Shown one piece after another: positions 1 through 8,004 of a stretch of 38,937 nt of DNA; the stretch's first letter is position 1; each line of letters begins with the position of its first letter. The notes below the pieces were generated by a model. That model made no database searches. It worked only from the letters and a program-made list of their open reading frames with translations, and had not been told where the DNA came from. Position numbers and translations under genes: made by a program. Origin of the DNA: Mogibacterium sp. (GTDB lineage Bacteria; Bacillota; Clostridia; Peptostreptococcales; Anaerovoracaceae); NCBI GenBank assembly GCA_017431685.1, contig JAFRKO010000013.1:1-38937 (forward strand). Direction: 5' to 3'.

Positions 1-123
1 TAAGGTGCAGGAACATAGGCTGTGTTATTCACTTGATACTTTTGCCTACCGCTTGCTAAAGGCGGTATTCTTCATTAACCGCGTCGCCTTTATTGATTGT
101 GCGCTGGCGACTTCTGGGCGCAC
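1..123 (-). mobile_element. 5' end of a second group II intron, cut by window edge
   Basis: On the minus strand the virD4 reading frame is normal up to Gly-Asn-Cys. At base 123 it then switches abruptly to a sequence beginning GTGCGCCCAGAAG, which fits the GUGYG 5' consensus of bacterial group II introns. The residues that normally follow in VirD4 (Asp-Glu-Phe-Leu) are absent. The joint is exactly between codons. Only the first 123 bases of the intron are inside the window, so its length and whether it encodes a protein are unknown. The call rests on the sharp loss of homology plus the consensus start. Confidence 0.7.
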
Positions 124-260
124 GCAGTTGCCTACGATCGACTCCCATTGCTTCTCGAACAGAGCCTTGAGCTGTGCCAGGTTCTGCAGGATAATGCTTA
201 CCGACACGCCTCTGGATCTCATGACCGAAAGGATCTTATCGAAGTCATCCGGCAGAGAGA
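124..260 (-). CDS. virD4: VirD4 coupling protein, middle exon between two introns
   Basis: This 137-base exon continues VirD4 after intron 1. It encodes Ser-Leu-Pro-Asp-Asp-Phe-Asp-Lys followed by the MRSRGVSVSIILQNLAQLK region, which is highly conserved in VirD4/TraG ATPases just after Walker B. Joining it to exon 1 restores the frame: exon 1 ends on the first base of a Val codon and this exon supplies the other two. The exon ends after Cys-439 of the joined protein, where the second intron begins. The rest of the gene lies to the left of the window. No start codon belongs to this segment; an apparent ORF reaching back to 339 is intron RNA. Confidence 0.85.
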
Positions 261-310
261 ATAGTGATAGGTAAGCCTCTGTTGTCTCCATCTCGGGCTT
301 TTCCCCCACT

Positions 311-350
311 CCACACCGTACGTGATAGTTTCCCATCATACGGCGTTCCC
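311..350 (-). ncRNA. Group II intron domain V (catalytic hairpin)
   Basis: The minus strand shows a hairpin whose basal helix pairs CCGTA with TACGG, with a GAAA tetraloop in its apical part. This is the standard shape of domain V, which carries the catalytic metal-binding core of group II introns. It lies between the maturase stop codon and the 3' splice site, as expected. A further short helix ending in CTTACCTATCAC just before the splice site would be domain VI with the branch-point A. Confidence 0.75.
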
Positions 351-367
351 CCGATAGCGTTATCCCT

Positions 368-2269
368 TTATGCTTGCGTGGTCTTGAATTGTATTGGTTC
401 GAGCCCTCTGTGGGCTCTCAGAGTATTGATTTTATCCCTTGCGTCCTTCTTGAATTTGTATCGCTTCAGGATTGCCTCTATTCTTCTCTCGCTATCTGTC
501 ATAACGAGATTGGCTATTCCCTTTTCTAAGATAATCAGATTTGCATAGGTATCATTTCTGACACCGTCTACGGGCTTGATGTGTATGCACCTCATATTAT
601 TGAGAGCAAGAGGGTTGTGCGTTACAGCACACTTGCCACGCTGTGCGATATACCGCGACAGCGCATTGTCCGCCATTTCAAGCGTTGGGTAGTTTTCCCT
701 GTCCTCTACAAAGTGCTTCATAACCTCAAAGCTGACCATATTCGCCCAGTCAGATTCCTTCCGCAGGTACTTATTGACTTCCCTTCGTTTGTAGCGCGGA
801 TATTCATACTGCACGTATCCTATTGGCAGTATTACTCGCCCTTTTATCCACCGCAGTTGCTTGGATTTGCCGTACTTTGCTTTTAGTGGCTTGCTCTCAA
901 TCTCTCCCTCTCTTTCAATCGGCAGAGATTTATTGTTATGGTTCATGCCGTTCTGCTTGCCCTTTACTCTGTAGGCTATTTCCGCAAAGTCCGCGGATAC
1001 CATTGTTGCCATGCAGTAGTATTCATGGACGCCCATTACAATCGAGTTGTATCTTGTGATGTTGGCGTCTATTTCATTTTGCTTCGCAGGGTCTCTGACA
1101 TCCTTCCATGCAAGTTTGAGCTTCTGTGTGACTTTCTCCTTGCTCTTGCCCGCTATGTGGGAGCGAATTATCCATTTGTTGCCCTTTGGTACGACTTTGA
1201 ATTTTATGCCCAGAAATGTCGTGTAGTTCTTGCGCAGATTCGTTATGCCCGACTTCTCCTCGCTTGTTTCAAGGTGTAGTTTCTCCTTTAAACACTTGGA
1301 TGTTGCGAACATTACTTTCTTTGCAGTTTCGTAGTCTCTGCAGAATATTTTGAAGTCATCGGCATACCTTACGATATACATCTCCTTCAATTCTGTGCTT
1401 GACCTTAACTTGTTCCATTTCGGGCTCCTGTCGATTACTCTGAAGGTGCCGTCACTGTTGTACTTCGGAAATTCGAGTCCGCTGATTCCCTCTCTGACCT
1501 TAAACATTTCCCATTGCCCTGCTATCCACCAATCGAGTTCATTGAGGACTACATTCGCTAACAGCGGCGACAGTATGCCGCCCTGCGGCGTTCCTGTCTC
1601 GGGTTCAATGATTATGTCCTTGAACAGTATTTCCGCTTTCAGCATCTGCTTGATTATTACAATCAGCTTTCTGTCCTGTATTCCCAATCCCCACAGTTGA
1701 TGGATTAGCTTGTTATGGTCGATGTTGTCAAAGAACCCGACAATATCCACATCCACTACAAAGTGCAGATTCTGCAGTTGCGCCATTTTATAGCATTGAG
1801 CAATGGCGTTTTGCGTAGACCTGTACGGTCTGAACCCATTGTTTCGCTCATGGAATTTAGCCTCACATATTGGTTCGAGTATCTGCAGTATGCACTGCTG
1901 AATCAGTCTGTCCCATATGCTCGGTATTCCGAGTGGTCGCATTTTGCCGTTATCCTTTGGGATCTCGGTTCGTCTTACCCGTCTTGGCTGATAGTATCTC
2001 AGCTTGTTTCTTACTTTTCTGATTACCTCGTCAACGGAGAGCCTGTGGATATGTTCTATAGTCTCTCCGTCCGTTCCTGGGGTCTTGCTTCCTCCGTTCT
2101 TGCAGATATTTCGGTATGCGAGCAAAATATTCTGTTCTGAGATAATGAGGGGCATCAGCCTGTCGAAGGTTTTGCCTTCCAAGCTGTCCTCGTAGAGTTT
2201 GTACCCTGTCTCCTTCGCTTCGTATCGCTCGGCGTTCCGCTCTGCTTTATTCACAATTCTTTTTGCCAT
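368..2269 (-). CDS. ltrA: Group II intron reverse transcriptase/maturase (LtrA type)
   Basis: This 633-aa intron-encoded protein copies and helps splice its host intron. RT motifs appear in order: NNGFRPYRST (143-152), the block around Asp-173/Asp-175 with FFDNID (179-184), GTPQGGILSPL (226-236) and the catalytic YADD (302-305). The maturase (X) region follows. A C-terminal HNH-like endonuclease region starts near residue 545 (GKCAVT, then CIHIKP and YANLIIL). It looks partly degenerate because the final His expected in HNH is replaced in IANLVM. The ATG follows AAAGGAG at a normal distance. The gene sits in intron domain IV on the same strand as virD4. Reverse transcription and maturation look intact; second-strand cleavage may be weakened. 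Confidence 0.95.
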   Translation of the reverse strand: MAKRIVNKAERNAERYEAKETGYKLYEDSLEGKTFDRLMPLIISEQNILLAYRNICKNGGSKTPGTDGETIEHIHRLSVDEVIRKVRNKLRYYQPRRVRRTEIPKDNGKMRPLGIPSIWDRLIQQCILQILEPICEAKFHERNNGFRPYRSTQNAIAQCYKMAQLQNLHFVVDVDIVGFFDNIDHNKLIHQLWGLGIQDRKLIVIIKQMLKAEILFKDIIIEPETGTPQGGILSPLLANVVLNELDWWIAGQWEMFKVREGISGLEFPKYNSDGTFRVIDRSPKWNKLRSSTELKEMYIVRYADDFKIFCRDYETAKKVMFATSKCLKEKLHLETSEEKSGITNLRKNYTTFLGIKFKVVPKGNKWIIRSHIAGKSKEKVTQKLKLAWKDVRDPAKQNEIDANITRYNSIVMGVHEYYCMATMVSADFAEIAYRVKGKQNGMNHNNKSLPIEREGEIESKPLKAKYGKSKQLRWIKGRVILPIGYVQYEYPRYKRREVNKYLRKESDWANMVSFEVMKHFVEDRENYPTLEMADNALSRYIAQRGKCAVTHNPLALNNMRCIHIKPVDGVRNDTYANLIILEKGIANLVMTDSERRIEAILKRYKFKKDARDKINTLRAHRGLEPIQFKTTQA

Positions 2270-3076
2270 AGTAATCGTCTCCTTTGGCGGAGATAGATTT
2301 TTTCATTTGTCTCACCACGACAGCTATGAAAATCTCCTTAGTGATTACCACGCAAACATCAGTAATAACGACTATCGGCTTGAGGCTATCCCTCCACCGA
2401 TTGTTATCACGGCTTCATCGGTACTGTGCCTCTACTCTCACAGCCATAAATGCACTTATTGTAGGGAGAAGCTTCTCCCCTTTTCGATACAACTATGGTT
2501 CTTCGTCGCCGTTACAGTCGGCTCCCATATTGGCTGCTTTCCACGTTCCGCATGACTTAGTATCGTCTCCACTTAGGCAATCCCTTTAGCCCTGCAGGCA
2601 TTATCCTCGAAATTTCTTTCAGCATACCTGCGCCCTGTAAGCGCAGAAGGCATTTCATACTAACAACTTTTACTTTGCCTCGCCTGCACACCTCATGGTG
2701 TCCCTGCATTTCTACAGGTCATTCGTTTAGAGCCGTACCTTCGGGATTTTTGTCAGACCGCCGATTTGGTCATTCTATCCATATGGAGACACCACCCGCG
2801 CTGTCACGCACACCCCACACCTCTGCGGAGCTTTCCTCGGCTTTACGTTAGGATGCGCTTCACGCGACTTCCCCGAGCTCTATAACCCCGACTGTCTGTA
2901 CTCAGTCGGCGCTATTCGGAGTATTAGTGAATCCCCTTCAAGGCGTTACCCTCTCATTTGAGATTTCAGTCATGCAGTTCTCTAAAACCACATTTTCAAT
3001 ATTCAATTGTAAACGCGACCTTAGGCTACGCTTTTGTCGGTTATTCCTACCGTTTTAGGCGTAGAACGTGTCGCAC

Positions 3077-4256
3077 CATTCGCAAACTCGTCCATGAGGA
3101 ACTGCACATGCACAGGGAGACTGCCTCCGTACTTCTTGTCAGCTACCTCAAACAGTTGCTGGAAGAGCTGAGTGTAGAGGATGCTCACAAGGAAATTGAA
3201 GCTCGTGTCGTTATCCGGGATGATAGCAAAAAGTGCTGTCTTCTCCTCCCCCAGCTTCCACAGATCAAGCTCATCGGTTATCGTGAGACCGGCAACACTT
3301 TCCAGATTGAACTTTTCAAGCCTTGCTGCCAGCGTGATCTGTATCGACTTCAATGTCTTTCCCGAGCCTGAGTGGTAGGCGTCGTAGTACTTCAGTGCTA
3401 TGTGATCCGGATCTGTCTTCCTCAAATCGAAGAAGAGTGTGTCAAGGGCACTAAGCGCTTTGCTGTCCTCCTCATCGACCTCTCCTGCTCTGATCATATC
3501 CATAACCATCGCGAAGTTCTGCTCTTCCTCCGGCGCCTCATATTTCAGATAGAAGATTAGAGCAAGCAGCAACATCTGAGCCGCAGTGTCCCAAAATGGA
3601 TCCTGGCTTTGCGCCCCCTTCGGAGTAGTGGCCTTAAAAAGATTCGTAACGAGTCTCTGAACATCATTGTCATCTCTAAGATACACGAAGGGGTTGAAGC
3701 AATGGCTCCGCTCCATTTGTATAAGGTCAAGCACTCTTAGTTTATAACCCTTTTTCAAAAGCAGCCAGCCAGTATCGCGAAGTATCTCACCTTTTGGATC
3801 CAAAATTGCAAGACTACAATTAGCCTGCATTACGTTTGGTTTTACAAAAAAACGTGTTTTTCCGGCACCGCTGCCACCTATGACCAGAACATTCAGGTTG
3901 CGCCTGTGTTTTCTACCATCAAAGCCTATCCTTACATTCTGTGTGAGGATCTTGTTCATGAAGTCAGGCTTCTGTCTGTACTTCCTGTTCACGGTCCTGG
4001 CATCGCCCCACTTTGCCGAGCCGTGCTCCTCACCGCGTCTGTAATTGCGGTGTGTGGATAACCAAATACCGATAGCCATAATATACATACTCAAACATAA
4101 TAATACAGCTCTCAGGCTGCAGTTTGTCCAGTGTATTCGCATCGGGTATTCGAAGATCATTCCCATCTGCAGTATCACATCGAATATGTTTCCTGTCCAG
4201 TATGGTGCGATCAGAAGGGCTGCCCACACTACCGGGATCGCTCCGATGACTGCCAT
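3077..4256 (-). CDS. virD4: VirD4/TraG type IV coupling protein, first exon
   Basis: This is the inner-membrane ATPase that links the relaxosome to the type IV secretion channel during conjugation. The exon encodes 393 residues plus one base. Hydrophobic segments at about 1-25 and 47-66 form the membrane anchor. Walker A GGSGAGKT is at 127-134, followed by the typical ILDPKGE block. Walker B FLMDEFAN is at 386-393, cut at its end by the intron. The frame is closed by a TAG upstream, and AAGGA about 8 bases before the ATG supports this start. It follows a 66-aa protein and the PcfB gene, the usual order in Firmicutes ICEs. The intact protein requires removal of at least two introns. Confidence 0.93.
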
Positions 4257-4275
4257 CAGAAGGTCGTCCTTCTGG

Positions 4276-4476
4276 TTACCTTGAGTACCCGTAAGCTACT
4301 CCTTTCTCAGCTGCCATCAGATTCCTCGGACCATACTCGATGATCTTCATGATGAGATCATCGATAGGATCAGTGGGGCGGTTCTCTCTGATCTGCTGAT
4401 TACGAAGGAGATTGAGAGCATTGATCAGGATGCCCTGCTCATACTCATCTATCTCCAGTTTTCTTGTTCTGTGCAT
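4276..4476 (-). CDS. Small conjugation-operon protein, unknown function
   Basis: This 66-aa charged, helical protein (MHRTRKLEIDEYEQGILINA start) has no signal or membrane segment. It sits between PcfB (3 bases upstream) and VirD4 (19 bases downstream) on the same strand, so it is almost certainly cotranscribed and probably has an accessory role in the transfer apparatus. The start has only a modest AGG signal (GTAGGAA) and may rely on translation from the pcfB stop. I do not recognise a named family. Confidence 0.6.
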   Translation of the reverse strand: MHRTRKLEIDEYEQGILINALNLLRNQQIRENRPTDPIDDLIMKIIEYGPRNLMAAEKGVAYGYSR

Positions 4477-4479
4477 TTC

Positions 4480-5391
4480 CTACCTGTCCCTTCCCGGCGC
4501 CTTTGGGATCGGCACCGCCTTCGCAGCATCACGAGCTGCATCCAAACCTTTGGAGACCACATCCTTTGCAAGCTCCCGTGCCTTCTCAGCCTTTGTTCTG
4601 GCGATCTCAGCTTTGTAGATATTCAGTTTTTCTCTGACTGACGGTCTGTCAGCTTTCCCAGGGAAGCCATTTGACCGGCTTGCTTGCGTTGAGCTTGGCT
4701 CGGACAGATGGCCTCGGTCTGTCTTTGCCAAAGAGGGGTTTATCTGAGGCTCTTCTTTCTTGGGGTCGTCCATGATACGCTGTCCCTCTCTCGGCTCTAC
4801 ATCATATGCAGGTGGAAGTCCTCTCTCAGGATCAGGCTGCACGCTTTCATCTGCAGAGTCACTGCGCTCATCAACGTTCATGGTGCGCTCACCGGCGGCA
4901 GGGCTGTGCTCATCAGCGGCCGTTCCGCCTCCGAGGGCCTCCTTCACCGATTTATCCTTCGGGAACATCTTGTCTTTGTCCCTCTGGATATCCAGCGACA
5001 CATCTGCTCTGTTAACGGTCGCGAGCTTGAATCTTTCCGTGATCCTCTGGATCTTGCTCGCATCCTCAGCCCTGGCAATGACATCTACCGCCGCGTTAGG
5101 ATCAGTGTTCTTCCTGTCCTTCAGTACGCAATAGAGAACACCGTAGCGTTTGGCCTCCTGCGAGAACTTCGCAAGATCCTTCTGTGTGATCGTATAGACC
5201 TTGAGTTCCTTGCCGGACTTCAGCATGGATGTCAGTCTCGCCTTGCCTTTCGTCTTCTGCTCCTGCTTGAGAGTCGCATATAAAAGAAGCGCGATGTTTT
5301 TCGCGCCGTTCCCCGATATCTTAGCTGCGACCTCCACTCCTTCAAGTGACAGCCTTACTACTTGTTCTGCCGCATCTCCTCCCGGATTCAT
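4480..5391 (-). CDS. pcfB: PcfB family (DUF3801) conjugation protein
   Basis: PcfB-type proteins act with the coupling protein PcfC/VirD4 in Gram-positive conjugation, at the relaxosome-channel interface. The N-terminal 145 residues match the family pattern: MNPGGDAAEQVVRLSLEGVE, then ALLLYATLKQEQK, then QKDLAKFSQEAKRYGVLYCV. The remaining half is low-complexity, acidic and Pro/Ser-rich, ending in a coiled, Lys/Ala-rich tail. The ATG overlaps the stop of the upstream Cys-rich gene by four bases (ATGA), and AGGAGG precedes it by about 11 bases. It lies directly between the relaxase block and virD4, the expected place. Confidence 0.85.
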   Translation of the reverse strand: MNPGGDAAEQVVRLSLEGVEVAAKISGNGAKNIALLLYATLKQEQKTKGKARLTSMLKSGKELKVYTITQKDLAKFSQEAKRYGVLYCVLKDRKNTDPNAAVDVIARAEDASKIQRITERFKLATVNRADVSLDIQRDKDKMFPKDKSVKEALGGGTAADEHSPAAGERTMNVDERSDSADESVQPDPERGLPPAYDVEPREGQRIMDDPKKEEPQINPSLAKTDRGHLSEPSSTQASRSNGFPGKADRPSVREKLNIYKAEIARTKAEKARELAKDVVSKGLDAARDAAKAVPIPKAPGRDR

Positions 5392-5576
5392 ATGGCCTTC
5401 TTCCTCCTTTCCTTAGTTCGCTCTTTCTTCAGCGATTCGTAATATGGGCAATATATCCCGATGACACGAAAGCTCTGTTTGCAATCCCTGTCACAGTCCT
5501 GACAAGTGCTGCAGTATGCGAGTTCCCTGTTGTCATCGAGGAAAAACGCCCACTCTCTTTCCTGTCGTTCTGTCAT
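5388..5576 (-). CDS. Small Cys-rich protein between relaxase and PcfB
   Basis: This 62-aa protein has a cysteine cluster, CSTCQDCDRDC with a further Cys in GIYCPYY, suggesting a small metal-binding fold. Its ATG overlaps the relaxase stop and its stop overlaps the pcfB start, both as ATGA. It is therefore translationally coupled and made in step with the transfer proteins. Small Cys-rich proteins at this spot are common in Clostridia ICEs, but their role is not known to me. Zinc binding is inferred from the Cys pattern only. Confidence 0.7.
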   Translation of the reverse strand: MTERQEREWAFFLDDNRELAYCSTCQDCDRDCKQSFRVIGIYCPYYESLKKERTKERRKKAI

Positions 5577-6919
5577 CGTCTCTCCTCTCTTTCTCTTTCA
5601 CGGTCGCAGTCGATTATGCCGAGGTTCTCTCTTACATGATCGGACCGCTCCTGTATCTCTCCGCACACCTTCAGCTCATGACGCAGCTGCCGGATCTCTG
5701 CAGTGAGCTCCTTCACGCTATCTCTCGCATTCGTGATCTCTGCCTCGGGGAGCGATCGCTTGGCTATAAGCCTCAGTTCATCACGCTCGTGACCTAGATC
5801 AGACATTCTCGATCTAAGCTCTCCCATAAGAGACGAAAGATCCTCATCAGTGTCCACATGGTACTTGCAAAGCAGTTTGGCCTGCTCGGAGTACTGATCG
5901 CACTTCAGAAGATCTTCTTTCAAAACTATATGGAGACGTGTAGGGTTTTGCCGGTACTTCGGCAGGTAGCCAAGCTCGTAGCAGTACCTGAGATAGAGTT
6001 TCTCAAGGCCACTGCGCCCCATGATGTTGTCGATGCGCCTTCGGAGGTTGTAGTGATTCGGTATGCGGTAGTGCTGACGCAGTCTCTCAGTCCTTACCGA
6101 TGGATCGTTCTCATATATCCTCCGCTCTATGCTCTCACGCGTATAATCACTGCCGAGCTGATGGATGCGGATAGCCTTCTTCCATCCCGGTGGCGTGATA
6201 GTCCAGTACTTGCGCTGCGGATCAAACCTGTAATTATAGCCGCGCTTTCTGAGTTCGGATTTGAACTCTTCGATCGTGAGACTCAGCGCGACCGATTCAT
6301 CGATCGCCTGCCTGGCCACGTTGTAGCGTGTTGGCATACCAGCCTTCTCCATCTTGTACACATACTGGCTAACACCTCTGCCTTTTGGATTGTCTACTAT
6401 CGACAGTCCGTGTTCACGGCAGATGCGGTCTGAGGTCTCACGAAGCAGCTTGTATGTGTCCCTACAGTCATGAAATTTCTTTCCATCTCTGAACGACACG
6501 CTATTGATCACAATGTGTGAATGGACACAATGTGAGTTTGTATGAGTGGCGACTACCATCTGGAATCTGTCGCCCCATAGTTCCTTCGCAAGCTGTACGC
6601 CGATGGCATGTGCCTCATCCGGTGTGACTTCGCCCGGAGCAAAGCTCTGGTATGCATGGTATGCAACATTGCCGCCGGTCTTGCGGAACCTTAGCTTGGT
6701 AGTATCGAACTGGTCACGTGCAAACTCCACGCTGCAGTTGATACCGGTAGTATAGAAAAGCTTTTCGGTCTTATCCTCATCAGCCGCGTAGGCAATAATA
6801 TCCGCCAGCGCCTGCTTCTCTGCCTCAGTGAACTCGCGCTGCGTCTTGTCGGGGTTAGCGATATACTCGAGCGGACTTCCTGCCCGGCCTCTGATGTTCC
6901 ATATCTTGGTAACAGCCAC
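5573..6919 (-). CDS. MOBP-type relaxase (relaxase/mobilization nuclease)
   Basis: This enzyme nicks one strand at oriT and stays covalently attached through a tyrosine, starting conjugative transfer. Near the N-terminus EYIANPDKT carries the likely catalytic Tyr (Tyr-19). HAYQSF follows at about 88, and the metal-binding histidines lie in THTNSHCVHSHIVIN at 126-135. The C-terminal half is coiled and charged. I chose the GTG at 6919 (Val-Ala-Val-Thr-Lys-Ile-Trp), preceded by GGGGTGAT and overlapping the MobC-like stop by one base. A TTG six bases upstream is possible. At 448 aa it has the usual length for the family. It is the first enzyme of the overlapping mobilization set. Confidence 0.92.
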   Translation of the reverse strand: MAVTKIWNIRGRAGSPLEYIANPDKTQREFTEAEKQALADIIAYAADEDKTEKLFYTTGINCSVEFARDQFDTTKLRFRKTGGNVAYHAYQSFAPGEVTPDEAHAIGVQLAKELWGDRFQMVVATHTNSHCVHSHIVINSVSFRDGKKFHDCRDTYKLLRETSDRICREHGLSIVDNPKGRGVSQYVYKMEKAGMPTRYNVARQAIDESVALSLTIEEFKSELRKRGYNYRFDPQRKYWTITPPGWKKAIRIHQLGSDYTRESIERRIYENDPSVRTERLRQHYRIPNHYNLRRRIDNIMGRSGLEKLYLRYCYELGYLPKYRQNPTRLHIVLKEDLLKCDQYSEQAKLLCKYHVDTDEDLSSLMGELRSRMSDLGHERDELRLIAKRSLPEAEITNARDSVKELTAEIRQLRHELKVCGEIQERSDHVRENLGIIDCDREREREERR

Positions 6920-7242
6920 TAGCAATCACCCCGCTTCGGCCTCAGGAACTCCTTCTCGATCGCGTTCTGGAACATCCGCCACTTCCTAGCTTCGGTCATG
7001 ACCGCGATTATATCCACAGAGTTCTCCGCCTTCATTGCAACTGCATCGATGCGGTCAGCGAACTCTCTTATAAGATCCATCGCACGCCAGAACCGATCAT
7101 CGATCTGCTGCGGCGGTGTATATCCGGCGATGCGCTGACGGATGAATTCGGATTCTGTCAGGCATGCCGCCTGAGCTTTCTGTTTGAGATCCCATTCCTC
7201 CTCCTTGCTCATCCACAGACTCTTTTTTACATTCCTTCTCAT
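6919..7242 (-). CDS. mobC: MobC-like relaxosome accessory protein
   Basis: This 107-aa basic protein begins MRRNVKKSLWMSKEEEWDLK and contains LTESEFIRQRIAGY, typical of MobC-like ribbon-helix-helix proteins. These bind at oriT and help the relaxase nick. It lies immediately upstream of the relaxase with a one-base overlap and immediately downstream of the candidate oriT. The ATG is preceded by GGAGC very close by and AGGAGGAG about 13 bases away. An internal ATG (Met-11) is possible, but the N-terminal KKSLW strand belongs to the fold. Confidence 0.8.
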   Translation of the reverse strand: MRRNVKKSLWMSKEEEWDLKQKAQAACLTESEFIRQRIAGYTPPQQIDDRFWRAMDLIREFADRIDAVAMKAENSVDIIAVMTEARKWRMFQNAIEKEFLRPKRGDC

Positions 7243-7334
7243 GCTCCTGTTGTGCTCCTCCTCTCATAATGTTCATGTGCTCCTGCACGTACTCCTACCT
7301 GCGATATGCGACGTACACCTATGCATATTCCTAC

Positions 7335-7410
7335 TCTTTGTTCGGCTGCTGCCGGGGGTCTGGGGGCTTGCCACCAGGTATGCCAGCGTCATGCGTCATG
7401 ACATCGGCAG
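7335..7410. other. Candidate origin of transfer (oriT)
   Basis: The 180 bases between mobC and the DUF3846 gene are non-coding and rich in structure. At 7381-7409 there is a symmetric hairpin: TGCC-agc-GTCATG-cgt-CATGAC-atc-GGCA, with matched arms and equal internal loops. Just left of it lies a G-rich tract with GGGGGTCTGGGGGCTTGCC (7345-7363). An inverted repeat beside a G/C-run, next to mobC and the relaxase, is the normal layout of a MOBP oriT. The nick position is not identified. Confidence 0.55.
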
Positions 7411-7422
7411 TGCTTGTTAAAC

Positions 7423-7851
7423 TTAGCGGGCATAGTCCCTCATCGATTCCTGCTGCCTAGGTACGTACTTCTCTGCGCGGATACCGTCCTTCGTTCTGAA
7501 AAATATCTCCGGCAGTTCGAACTTTTCGAGATACTTTTCTTCAAGCTCCGGAGGCAATGAAAGGAATCTTTCACTCTCGATTGGTGCGTAGCAAATAAAA
7601 AAGTCACCTGCAATTATGTCCTGCAGATGACCATCTTCATCAGTTATTCCCCGATTGAGAGGAAGCCCGTTCATTTTTCCTTCCTCATTGCATATGATTG
7701 CGACCTCATCTTCCCACGGCATATACTCTTCGATCAGACCGCCTACCACATTTTGCATCGACTCCAGACTGTCTTCGATCTTGACAACTGTGGCCCGTTC
7801 GTCCGGTTTGCAGAGTATGACCCGCATCGTTGTTCTGTTTTCTTCTGTCAT
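7423..7851 (-). CDS. DUF3846 domain protein
   Basis: This 142-aa soluble protein has the DUF3846 pattern: a short strand MRVILCKPDERATVVKI, then SMQNVVGGLIEEYMPW and EVAIICNEEGKMNGLPLNRG, then DIIAGDFFICYA. Such proteins are common on phages, plasmids and ICEs of Firmicutes; their biochemical role is not established. The ATG follows TAGGAGAAAGAAA. It is separated from the upstream merR gene by a likely terminator, so it may have its own promoter, and it ends just before the oriT region. Confidence 0.8.
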   Translation of the reverse strand: MTEENRTTMRVILCKPDERATVVKIEDSLESMQNVVGGLIEEYMPWEDEVAIICNEEGKMNGLPLNRGITDEDGHLQDIIAGDFFICYAPIESERFLSLPPELEEKYLEKFELPEIFFRTKDGIRAEKYVPRQQESMRDYAR

Positions 7852-7880
7852 TTTCTTTCTCCTACATAATAATTTGCATC

Positions 7881-7909
7881 AAAAAAGCCCGGCCGTTATG
7901 GTCGAGCCC
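7881..7909 (-). terminator. Intrinsic terminator after the merR gene
   Basis: On the minus strand GCTCGACC pairs with GGCCGGGC around an ATAAC loop (one mismatch, one wobble), followed by six T residues. It lies about 100 bases beyond the merR stop and just before the DUF3846 ribosome binding site. Confidence 0.5.
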
Positions 7910-8004
7910 ACATGTACAAGGTTCCATTACTGTCTCATTTCATCTGTGACCTTTAGACTTTTTACAACTTTTCCCTGAGAGGTTACCCAAAATGTCAGTG
8001 GATA

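Larger units (their letters stand above)
261..3076 (-). mobile_element. Complete group II intron inserted in virD4
   Basis: The 2816-base intron starts at 3076 with GTGCGACACG and ends at 261 with CTATCACTAT, matching the 5' GUGYG and 3' AY rules. Its ends were fixed by requiring the flanking virD4 exons to rejoin in frame, which they do exactly (Ala-Asn-Val-Ser-Leu-Pro-Asp-Asp). Bases 3076-2270 would hold domains I-III, the protein is encoded in domain IV (2269-368), and domains V-VI lie in 350-261. The insertion splits the codon just after the Walker B segment Met-Asp-Glu-Phe-Ala-Asn, so VirD4 function depends on splicing. All key parts appear intact, so the intron is probably active or recently active. 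Confidence 0.92.

Noticed and set aside
46-339. A 97-aa ORF on the minus strand starting in the intron
   Set aside because: Its first 26 codons are group II intron domains V-VI, the middle is a virD4 exon and the end is the next intron. It is not a gene by itself.
4045-5416. Several long plus-strand ORFs opposite virD4 and pcfB
   Set aside because: They are shadows of minus-strand genes with clear families and ribosome sites.
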